This document shows, in pieces, positions 26,751 through 35,818 of a DNA stretch of 64,000 nucleotides (its first letter is position 1; each line of letters begins with the position of its first letter). Origin of the DNA: Porphyromonas pogonae. Its GTDB lineage: Bacteria; Bacteroidota; Bacteroidia; Bacteroidales; Porphyromonadaceae. The notes below the pieces were generated by a model that worked only from the letters and a program-made list of their open reading frames with translations, ran no database searches and had not been told where the DNA came from. The position numbers and the translations under genes were made by a program. The stretch lies in the NCBI RefSeq assembly GCF_036320655.1, contig NZ_CP143258.1:1302001-1366000 (forward strand). Reading direction: 5' to 3'.

Positions 26751-26809
26751 CAGAATGTAAATTCTTATTAAAAGTCCCTCCGGCAATAGTATTGCGGAGG
26801 GACTTTTTT
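26738..26809 (+). promoter_or_regulatory. attenuator 2: antiterminator arm and intrinsic terminator
   Basis: The terminator stem is GTCCCTCCG(G)CAAT with ATTGCGGAGGGAC, one bulged G, 3-nt loop, flanked by AAA and six T (26771-26809). ACTATTGCC at 26738-26746, in the last codons of leader peptide 2, is a perfect 9-nt complement of GGCAATAGT at 26782-26790 in the upper 5' arm and loop. A ribosome at the stop codon would mask it; one stalled on the Met triplets would leave it free. Confidence 0.82.
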
Positions 26810-26851
26810 ATTATGACTTACAATACTTATTCAATATAAAATCAAAAAGGA

Positions 26852-28135
26852 ATGTCTACGAACAGAAAAACTCAAGCACTTCATGTGGGGTTCAATCCTA
26901 CTCACTACAATGGAGCCACCAGTGTTCCCTTATTTCAAGGCTCTGCCTATCAGTTCAGAGATTCAGATCATGCAGCAGCTGTCTTTGATCTTACTGAACC
27001 AGGATATATTTACACACGACTCAACAATCCTACTACTGATATCCTTGAGCAGCGATTAGCTGCAATAGAGGGTGGAATAGGCTGTGTGGCTACAGCTAGT
27101 GGTATGAGTGCTATAGCTACTACTATACTAACACTTCTCAACGCAGGTGATCATATAGTATCTTCTTCGAGTATATACGGTGGAACTTTCAATCTTTTTA
27201 GTGTTGCACTTCCCCGTTTTGGTATCAATACTACATTTGTCGATCCGGATGATATGGAAGCATTTGAGAGAGCTATTACCCCTGACACGAAGTTAATCTA
27301 TACAGAAGCTCTTGGAAATCCCAAACTCAATTTTGCAGATATCGGAAAGCTGTCTCATATCGCTCATAGTCACTTTATACCACTTATTGTGGATAATACT
27401 ATCACTCCGGGTTTATTGAAACCGATCGAATACGGAGCGGATATCGTAATCCATTCGCTCACCAAATATATTTGTGGTAATGGCACTGCTTTGGGGGGAG
27501 CAATTATTGACAGTGGGAAGTTCAATTGGGCGAATGGAAATTTCCCTGATTTCACAGAGCCAAGTCCTGGTTATCATGGACTTGTTTATTGGGAAGTGTT
27601 TAATAAAGCGGCCTTCATTGTACGTGCAAGGGTCGAAGGACTCCGTGATTTGGGTAGCACCATAAGTCCGGCAAATTCTTTTCAGATAATACAAGGTTTG
27701 GAAACATTGGACGTACGTCTCAAAAGAGTAAGTGAGAATGCTATGAATATTGCCCAATGGTTATATAATCATCCTTTGGTAAAGTGGGTCAATTATCCGG
27801 GGTTGACTCTAAGTCCGTATTATAAGGTCTGTTCTCAATATCTCAGAGATGGATTTGGTGGATTATTAACTTTTGGACCTAAAGGAGGCTATGAATCAGC
27901 TAAGAAAGTCGCTGACTCTACTCATATATTTAGCCTTGTGGCTAATTTGGGAGACACCAAATCATTACTTATTCATCCTTCAAGCACTACCCATCGGCAA
28001 CTTACCGAAGAACAACAACGTCAAGCCGGAGTTACTCCTGATCTTATACGATTGTCTGTGGGATTAGAAGATGTGGAGGATTTGAAATCCGATTTGGATC
28101 AAGCCCTCATAGTTAGCGCTAGTAATCAACCATAA
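26852..28135 (+). CDS. metY: O-acetylhomoserine sulfhydrylase (aminocarboxypropyltransferase)
   Basis: MetY is a PLP enzyme that converts O-acetylhomoserine and sulfide to homocysteine. The 427 residues have the family start TQALHVGFNPTHYNGATSVPLFQGSAYQF and the PLP-lysine motif HSLTKYICGNG with Lys205. The end LIHPSSTTHRQLTEEQQRQAGVTPDLIRLSVGLED is typical. Length is normal. First structural gene of a three-gene operon: the stop lies 3 bp before metX. Its start is 42 nt after the T run of attenuator 2, so expression should depend on read-through of both attenuators. Confidence 0.95.
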   Translation: MSTNRKTQALHVGFNPTHYNGATSVPLFQGSAYQFRDSDHAAAVFDLTEPGYIYTRLNNPTTDILEQRLAAIEGGIGCVATASGMSAIATTILTLLNAGDHIVSSSSIYGGTFNLFSVALPRFGINTTFVDPDDMEAFERAITPDTKLIYTEALGNPKLNFADIGKLSHIAHSHFIPLIVDNTITPGLLKPIEYGADIVIHSLTKYICGNGTALGGAIIDSGKFNWANGNFPDFTEPSPGYHGLVYWEVFNKAAFIVRARVEGLRDLGSTISPANSFQIIQGLETLDVRLKRVSENAMNIAQWLYNHPLVKWVNYPGLTLSPYYKVCSQYLRDGFGGLLTFGPKGGYESAKKVADSTHIFSLVANLGDTKSLLIHPSSTTHRQLTEEQQRQAGVTPDLIRLSVGLEDVEDLKSDLDQALIVSASNQP

Positions 28136-28138
28136 GTT

Positions 28139-29080
28139 ATGCTCAGATATATATCTATTAATAATTTTTTGTCTGAAAAGGGCAAAGAATATTCGGTAAT
28201 TACACTAAGTTATGAATTGGCAGGACAGTCGCTTAGCAAAGCACCTATTGTTATAGTCAATCATGCTCTTACAGGTAATTCTTCTGTTGCCGGTGATGAC
28301 GGTTGGTGGGGGAATCTCATAGGGGAAAATAAACCTGTTGATACACGTAAATACAGCATATTGGCTTTTAATATTCCCGGCAATGCTTACGATGGTAGAG
28401 AAAGCGATGATTTTGAAGAGTTCACCCTGTACGATGTAGCACGGCTTTTTATACAAGCGTTGAATGCTCTTAGTATCAATAAAGTATATGCGATAATGGG
28501 GGCGTCCATGGGCGGTTCACTTACCTGGCAGATGGCTTTTCTTGCTCCAACCTTGGCACAACGTATTCTTCCCATTGCCTGCGATTACAAAGCTAGCGAC
28601 TGGCTTATTGCTCAGACTTGGATTCAGAAGAGTATTCTTGAGCATTCCTATAATCCCTTGAAAGATGCTCGCATGCATGCAATGCTGTGTTATAGGACTC
28701 CGACTTCTCTCAATGAGAGATTTGGATTACTCAAAAACCGTGATGCTGAAAAATATGATGTAGAGGACTGGTTGGAGTATCATGGAGATACGCTCCAAAA
28801 AAGATTCAACCTCTCAGCTTACAAAGTCATGACCTTCCTTACTGCTACTATATTCGTATGTGATGATGCTTCTACGCTCGATATCATACAGTCTGATATA
28901 CATATGATTTCTATTGATACCGACTTATTATTTACGCATGATCGTGCGCTTGCCACTTTTCAGACCTTGAGCCTTAGCAAAGCTAACGTTACATTGAACA
29001 CAATCAAGTCCATTCATGGACATGATGCTTTTTTGATGGAATATCAACAATTGGGTAACATTATAAAACCATTATTCTGA
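28139..29080 (+). CDS. metX: homoserine O-acetyltransferase-like alpha/beta hydrolase
   Basis: An alpha/beta-hydrolase-fold protein of 313 residues. MetX hallmarks are NHALTGNSSVAG, GWWGNLIGE, the nucleophile Ser123 in GASMGG, an acidic residue in ISIDTDLLFT and the catalytic His in IHGHDAFL. It should acetylate homoserine with acetyl-CoA, making the MetY substrate. It is shorter than the usual ~350-380 residues and the lid region looks reduced, so acyl-donor specificity is not certain. It sits 3 bp after metY and 5 bp before the aspartokinase/homoserine dehydrogenase gene, so one transcript encodes the steps on either side of homoserine. Confidence 0.9.
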   Translation: MLRYISINNFLSEKGKEYSVITLSYELAGQSLSKAPIVIVNHALTGNSSVAGDDGWWGNLIGENKPVDTRKYSILAFNIPGNAYDGRESDDFEEFTLYDVARLFIQALNALSINKVYAIMGASMGGSLTWQMAFLAPTLAQRILPIACDYKASDWLIAQTWIQKSILEHSYNPLKDARMHAMLCYRTPTSLNERFGLLKNRDAEKYDVEDWLEYHGDTLQKRFNLSAYKVMTFLTATIFVCDDASTLDIIQSDIHMISIDTDLLFTHDRALATFQTLSLSKANVTLNTIKSIHGHDAFLMEYQQLGNIIKPLF

Positions 29081-29085
29081 TAACG

Positions 29086-31512
29086 ATGAGAGTATTGAAA
29101 TTTGGAGGTAAATCTCTTGATAATGGAGTTGGTCTCCATAAAGTGTTGGGGATAATATTAGATAATTATAACCAAGGCAAACAACCTACAATAATAGTAT
29201 CTGCACGTGGCGATGCTACAGACCGACTGTTGCATCTTGTTGATTTGGCAGTAAGTGATCGGGCATATGAGGATGAGTTAGATTCTTTCATTACACATCA
29301 GCAAGCGGAATCTACGGTAGATCTTTGTGCCGAGTTTGATCGGATTGAAGATCTACTTAGAGGTATAAGACTATTGCATGAATGCAGTTCAAAGACAAAA
29401 GACGAAATTGTAAGCTTTGGTGAAATAATCTCATCCAAATTCATAACTCATGAATTGATTCAGAAAGGCTATCCAGCGATAGCTGTGGATGCAGGAGATT
29501 TGATCATAACCAATAGTAATTATGGTAATGCCGATGTGGATATTAAAGCATCCGAGCTACAAACAATTTCTTTTTTTGAGTCATTATCAGTTCATCTTAT
29601 TCCCATCATCACAGGCTTTATAGCCCGTAGTCATGCCGGAAATCGCACCACCTTAGGACGCAACGGGAGTAATTATACAGCAGCGCTTGTTGCCAATTTT
29701 CTCAATGCATCAATTTTGGAAAATTATACTCATGTCGATGGTATTTACACTGCTAATCCCTCAGTGGTAAAAGATGCTAAAAAAATAGAGGAGTTGTCGT
29801 ATTCTGATGCGGCAGAGCTTTCTCAGTTTGGAGCAGACATTCTGCATATCAAAACCATAGAACCATTGCAAAGAAAGGATATTCCTTTACGTGTGCTGAA
29901 TACTTTTGTTTGTGCTACTACCAATACCGGAACCCTCATCTCATCCCGACCCCAAGACAGGTCTGTGCGTGCATTGGCATCATTGTCTCATAAAGCTCTC
30001 ATTCATTTTGAAGGGAAAAATATGCTCGGTCGTGCCGGTATAGATGCTCGTATATTTGGTGCTTTCGGTAAAAGAAAAATAAGTGCAAGCCTTGTCTCGC
30101 AAGGTTCATCCGAAAGAGGCATTGCCATTGTTGTGAACGAAAGCGATGCTGATAATGCGGTAAAATCTTTGGCAGAAGAATTTCTGGAGGATATCCGCCA
30201 AGGGCTTATCTCGGTTATTTATGCGGAAAAAGGGTTGTCTGTATTAGCTATCGTAGGACTTAATTTAGCCGAATTTGATCGTCCATATAAGGCTCTTGTA
30301 ACAAACCAAATCATACCAATCCTTCTCAATAATGCTATTCCCGGAAATACTTTATGCCTTCTAGTCCGTTCGGAGGAGATTTCAAAAGCTATGAATGTAA
30401 TACATGGAGAGATATTCGACCGAACCAAAGCTGTACATCTTGCCGTAATTGGACACGGTGCTGTGGGAAAGGAATTCATTGATCAAGTACTTGCTCAACG
30501 TAGTCTTATACGCAAGAGAAAGAACATTGATCTTAAAATATTTGCTGTAGCCAATTCTCAAAAGTTATTATTATCGGAAGATGGCATTGGATATGATTGG
30601 TCGACTCAAAAAGAACGTATGCCTCCAACATCCGATATTGCCGGGAGTATTATTGACTTCGGGAAGAAGCATTATTTAGAAAATATGATAGTGATAGACA
30701 ATACAGCTTCCCCCGAAATTGCTATTCAATATGAGACCTTTGCCTCAAATGGTTTTGACATCGTTTCTTCAAACAAAAGAGCTAATACGTTACCATGGAT
30801 CGAGTACCAAGCCCTCAGAACAGTACTCAAAAACAAACGTAAAACCTACAGATATGAGACTAATGTTGGGGCAGGATTACCTCTTATTGACAATTTGAAG
30901 CTTTTGCATCTTGCAGGAGAACGTATTACTCGTATTTATGGATTATTTTCAGGTAGTTTAAGTTTTATATTCAATTCGTTGAGTGAAAATAAGAATCTGT
31001 CGGTAAGAGAAGCCTTGCAAGAATCTATACATAGGGGATACACAGAACCTGATCCCAGAGAAGACTTAAGTGGGAATGATGTCGCACGTAAGGTGCTTAT
31101 TTTGGTACGTGAACTTGATGTTCCTTGTGAACTTTGTGATGTGGACGTGGAAAATCTTGTTCCGAAAGCTTTACGCTCCCTGACTGCAATAGAGTTTCAA
31201 GAACGATTTGCAGAGTTCGAACAATTTATAGAGGCTTTTAGAAATTCTTGTAGCGACGAAGAAGTGATGCGATATGTGGGAGAAGTAGTTTGGGATGACA
31301 ATACTCAGCAAGCCTTACTAAAAGCGGGTTTAAGAAAAATACCTCGAGATAGTCCTTTGGGGATGGTGAGAGGAGCTGACAGTTGTTTTGAAATTTATAC
31401 AGAAAGTTATGGCTCTAGCCCTATTGTTATTCAAGGGGCTGGCGCAGGAGCCAAAGTTACTGCCAGAGGGGTTTTCGGAGATGTGCTTAGACTTGCTGAA
31501 AGGTACCAATGA
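29086..31512 (+). CDS. bifunctional aspartokinase/homoserine dehydrogenase
   Basis: An 808-residue fusion enzyme for the first and third steps of the aspartate pathway. The N-terminal kinase starts with VLKFGGKSLDNG and has the substrate region GFIARSHAGNRTTLGRNGSNYTAAL. ACT-type regulatory segments follow at about 300-450. The dehydrogenase has the nucleotide-binding loop AVIGHGAVGKEF and the motifs SSNKRANTLP, TNVGAGLPLIDNLK and GYTEPDPREDLSGNDVARK. KFGGKS replaces the more common KFGGTS. Clustering with metX and metY behind Met-responsive leaders suggests a metL-type (methionine-branch) isozyme rather than thrA, although the sequence alone does not prove this. Confidence 0.93.
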   Translation: MRVLKFGGKSLDNGVGLHKVLGIILDNYNQGKQPTIIVSARGDATDRLLHLVDLAVSDRAYEDELDSFITHQQAESTVDLCAEFDRIEDLLRGIRLLHECSSKTKDEIVSFGEIISSKFITHELIQKGYPAIAVDAGDLIITNSNYGNADVDIKASELQTISFFESLSVHLIPIITGFIARSHAGNRTTLGRNGSNYTAALVANFLNASILENYTHVDGIYTANPSVVKDAKKIEELSYSDAAELSQFGADILHIKTIEPLQRKDIPLRVLNTFVCATTNTGTLISSRPQDRSVRALASLSHKALIHFEGKNMLGRAGIDARIFGAFGKRKISASLVSQGSSERGIAIVVNESDADNAVKSLAEEFLEDIRQGLISVIYAEKGLSVLAIVGLNLAEFDRPYKALVTNQIIPILLNNAIPGNTLCLLVRSEEISKAMNVIHGEIFDRTKAVHLAVIGHGAVGKEFIDQVLAQRSLIRKRKNIDLKIFAVANSQKLLLSEDGIGYDWSTQKERMPPTSDIAGSIIDFGKKHYLENMIVIDNTASPEIAIQYETFASNGFDIVSSNKRANTLPWIEYQALRTVLKNKRKTYRYETNVGAGLPLIDNLKLLHLAGERITRIYGLFSGSLSFIFNSLSENKNLSVREALQESIHRGYTEPDPREDLSGNDVARKVLILVRELDVPCELCDVDVENLVPKALRSLTAIEFQERFAEFEQFIEAFRNSCSDEEVMRYVGEVVWDDNTQQALLKAGLRKIPRDSPLGMVRGADSCFEIYTESYGSSPIVIQGAGAGAKVTARGVFGDVLRLAERYQ

Positions 31513-31704
31513 TTAAACTTTTATGGTATATGACTAGATCAGGTGATATACGCAATAATAAAGCTATTAAAATATATATCCTGTTTATATTCTCTTTAGT
31601 CTTCTGTAATTCATCTCATAGATTGGACATAAAACTAAGAATTGAGAGATCCGGCTAAAAACAGGTTAATAATAATGCAGGTGTTTCTTGATGTTTGTGG
31701 TCTT

Positions 31705-31752
31705 AGAAGCTGTTTTGAAATGAATGAAGTAAGTTTTTATGGGAGGAAATAA
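31705..31752. repeat. solo IS5-type left end
   Basis: A copy of AGAAGCTGTTTTGAAATGAA and the following ~28 bp, identical to the left end of the IS remnant at 32076. No matching right end or transposase piece is attached. The flanking 31513-31704 and 31753-31944 show no gene I can support. Confidence 0.75.
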
Positions 31753-31944
31753 CATGTGTGTAATACATTGAAGCATCTAAAAAGAAAATATATGTTCTGT
31801 CACATGGTTATGTTTGCGACTTACGCGCAGACCAACAATGAAAGAACATATATATTAAATGATGGATGCAAGCGTTGTCTTTTCAATGTGAATATGATTA
31901 CCGCAAAAGAATGTTATTTTTTACCAATTGAATGCTTTGTTTTT

Positions 31945-32054
31945 TCGATGCAAATATTGATGTTTCCATCTTCAAAGATTGATCGCATCATTCTCAAAGA
32001 TTGGCCTTGTCATTCTCAAAGATTGGATTCACCATTTATAAACATTGATTTGGT
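31945..32054. repeat. 22-bp periodic degenerate repeat array, locus 2
   Basis: Five 22-bp units begin at 31945, 31967, 31989, 32011 and 32033, with a weaker sixth at 32055. The middle units share CATTCTCAAAGATTGG; the outer ones are more divergent (CATTTATAAACATTGA). Spacing is exactly 22 in every step. Confidence 0.7.
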
Positions 32055-32075
32055 CATTCATCTCAGAGAGAATTA

Positions 32076-32709
32076 AGAAGCTGTTTTGAAATGAATGAAG
32101 TAAGTTTTTATGGGAGGAAATAATTAGAAGGTGTGATAGAGGAACTCATGTCATCCTTACATGCGCGTGTTGGCAAAGCTCTCGGACGTTCAGAAAGCCC
32201 TGGTATGGGGATTATAGATTCCCGAAGCGTGGGAAGACCTCTCATCATGTCGACTCAGGTCGAGGAATGGACGGAAACAAGAAAATAAAGGGGAGAAAGG
32301 AACATATTATCGTTGATAATATGGGACTTCCGATGGCTGTTGCTGTCCACGAAGCCAATATTCATGATAGTAAAGGAGCACCGCAAGCCATTGAAAAGCA
32401 AAAAAGCAAAGTTTCCACGTCTAACTAAGATTCTGGCAGATGTAGGCTATCATGGAAGCCTTAAAGACCGGGTAAAAGATAAATTTGGATGGGTGCTGGA
32501 AATAGTGCTTAGATCAGACCAATGTCCTTCAAAGTTTCAGGTATTACCTAAACGCCGGATGGTGGAAAGGTCTTTCTCATGGCTTGAGAATTTCAGACGA
32601 CTTACGATGGATTACGAATTTAAAGCGGATACAGCAGAAGCAATGGTGCAGCTCGCATTCATTCAAATCATGCTTAACAGAATTATTGAATAATTTCAAA
32701 ACAGCTTCT
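32076..32709 (+). mobile_element. decayed IS5-family element (634 bp)
   Basis: Bounded by a perfect 17-bp inverted repeat, AGAAGCTGTTTTGAAAT at the left (32076) and its complement ending at 32709. TTAA/TA lies at both junctions, but it is palindromic, so the exact target duplication is ambiguous. The transposase inside is truncated and frameshifted. Confidence 0.8.
32134..32693 (+). pseudogene. IS5-family transposase remnant
   Basis: Fragments of a DDE transposase read in alternating frames. GMGIIDSRSV (first catalytic Asp) comes first. Then SHHVDSGRGMDGNKKIKGRKEHIIVDNMGLP... is in a second frame. The C-terminal KILADVGYHGSL...RRMVERSFSWLENFRRL (second Asp and the Glu) returns to a third reading. 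The N-terminal DNA-binding third is missing, probably through an internal deletion. At least two frameshifts make it non-functional. Confidence 0.82.
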
Positions 32710-32765
32710 TAATTTTTTTTGCAAATTTGTATAATATAAGAATGTTGAATTACTAAAAAACTGAG

Positions 32766-33743
32766 ATGATACTAAACATCATTTACCTCCTATTGGGCAT
32801 GGCATTTATTGTTGGCGGAGCCCATTTCCTCACAGAAGGGGCTGTTTCTATGGCTCGTAAGTGGGGTATATCCCCATTGGTAATAGGGCTTACTATTGTG
32901 GCTTTTGGAACATCCATGCCGGAGCTTGCTGTAAGTTGTATTTCTGCATTGAAGGGTAATCCTGATATTGCTATAGGCAATGTGATCGGTAGTAATATAT
33001 TCAATATATTCATGATACTTGGTATCACAGCCATGATCACTCCGTTGAAAATAAGTATAAGTACCGTAAAAGTAGAAATACCCTTAGTAATACTAGCTTC
33101 GGTAGTTCTCTTTGTGATGGCTATGGATATCACTATCAGTGGTCAAACAATGAACATTCTATCAAGAGGAGATGGTATAGTGCTTTTGGCATTTTTTATA
33201 ATTTTCTTGGCATATACTTTTGCTATTTCGAAAAAACAAAAACCATCTTCTAAAGAAGAGGATCAAGAATTTAGCGATATAAAAGTGTATGCAACATGGT
33301 TATCTATTCTCATGTTTCTGGGTGGCTTAGGTGCTCTTATTTTTGGGGGAGATGCTTTTGTAAAAGGCGCTTCAGGAATAGCACTGAGTTTTGGCGTGAG
33401 CCAGAGTTTGATTGGCCTTACTATTGTGGCTATGGGTACTTCTCTTCCGGAACTTGCAACCAGTATAGCTGCTGCCCTGAAGAAGCAACCGGATATTGCA
33501 GTGGGTAATGTAGTAGGTAGTAATATCTTCAATATATTCTTTATTTTAGGAGTTTCTTCCACCATAACACCAATTAGACCCTCAGGGATAGGTATGATAG
33601 ACTATATTGTCCTGATGATTTCAGCAGTTATGCTTTGTATTTTTGCTTTGTTTTTTGGAAAGAAGACTATTACTCGAGGAGAAGGACTCGTACTTACTCT
33701 TTGCATGATAGCTTATACTTCTTTCTTGATTTATCAGGGCTAA
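32766..33743 (+). CDS. calcium/sodium antiporter (CaCA, YrbG type)
   Basis: A 325-residue inner-membrane cation exchanger with about ten hydrophobic segments. The two alpha-repeats that form the ion path are clear: GLTIVAFGTSMPELAVS (residues ~40-56) and GLTIVAMGTSLPELATS (~217-233), each followed by NVIGSNIFNIF or NVVGSNIFNIFFILG. A short hydrophilic loop (KKQKPSSKEEDQEFSD) joins the halves, in place of the large regulatory loop of eukaryotic NCX. It should exchange Ca2+ (or K+/Na+) against Na+ or H+. It is convergent with the ABC-F gene; the pair shares the terminator at 33815-33883. Confidence 0.93.
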   Translation: MILNIIYLLLGMAFIVGGAHFLTEGAVSMARKWGISPLVIGLTIVAFGTSMPELAVSCISALKGNPDIAIGNVIGSNIFNIFMILGITAMITPLKISISTVKVEIPLVILASVVLFVMAMDITISGQTMNILSRGDGIVLLAFFIIFLAYTFAISKKQKPSSKEEDQEFSDIKVYATWLSILMFLGGLGALIFGGDAFVKGASGIALSFGVSQSLIGLTIVAMGTSLPELATSIAAALKKQPDIAVGNVVGSNIFNIFFILGVSSTITPIRPSGIGMIDYIVLMISAVMLCIFALFFGKKTITRGEGLVLTLCMIAYTSFLIYQG

Positions 33744-33814
33744 CGCCCCCTCCCCAAAAACATAGGGATTGGAAAGGATATTTCATGTGAAGTTCACTAC
33801 TGATTCTTTTGAAG

Positions 33815-33883
33815 TTTATTTCATATAAAAAGAGACCCGAAATCCATCAGACGGATTTCGGGTCTCTTTTTATATGAAATAAA
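33815..33883. terminator. bidirectional terminator, 31-bp perfect stem
   Basis: A perfect 31-bp inverted repeat around a 7-nt loop. The GC core is GAGACCCGAAATCC with its complement, extended by AT pairs on both sides, with T runs on both strands. It ends exactly at the stop codon of the ABC-F gene, between two convergent genes. Confidence 0.9.
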
Positions 33884-35518
<1,635 letters not shown>

Positions 35519-35694
35519 TTAATCAGAAAAAGTACACAAAGTTAGTCAAATCCCCTCACCTCCCCAAATAACCTACAATATCAAGGATAAGGAGCTTGGG
35601 AGTATATTTGATTGTAAATTTATAAAAGAGTGGCGACTTAAATCTATTTATTAAAATAAGAATGCAAAGGTCTGTATTATTATAAATAATTAAT

Positions 35695-35702
35695 TATATT
35701 TG
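35695..35702 (+). promoter_or_regulatory. putative -7 box upstream of susC-like gene
   Basis: TATATTTG fits the Bacteroidota consensus and lies 116 bp before the start codon. No convincing -33 element was found. The rest of 35504-35818 is AT-rich without other visible features. Confidence 0.4.
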
Positions 35703-35818
35703 CTCGCGTTTACAGATAGGTTTGGACTATAAGATAGAATATTCAATATTAATATTTTAGAAAATGCTTTTTTGAAATTCTCAGATATAACTTTCATAAA
35801 CTATAATAATCAGAATTC

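Noticed and set aside
31756-32076. A 106-codon ORF between the two IS left ends.
   Set aside because: Its second half is the 22-bp repeat array and it ends at the IS junction; no protein family or start signals.
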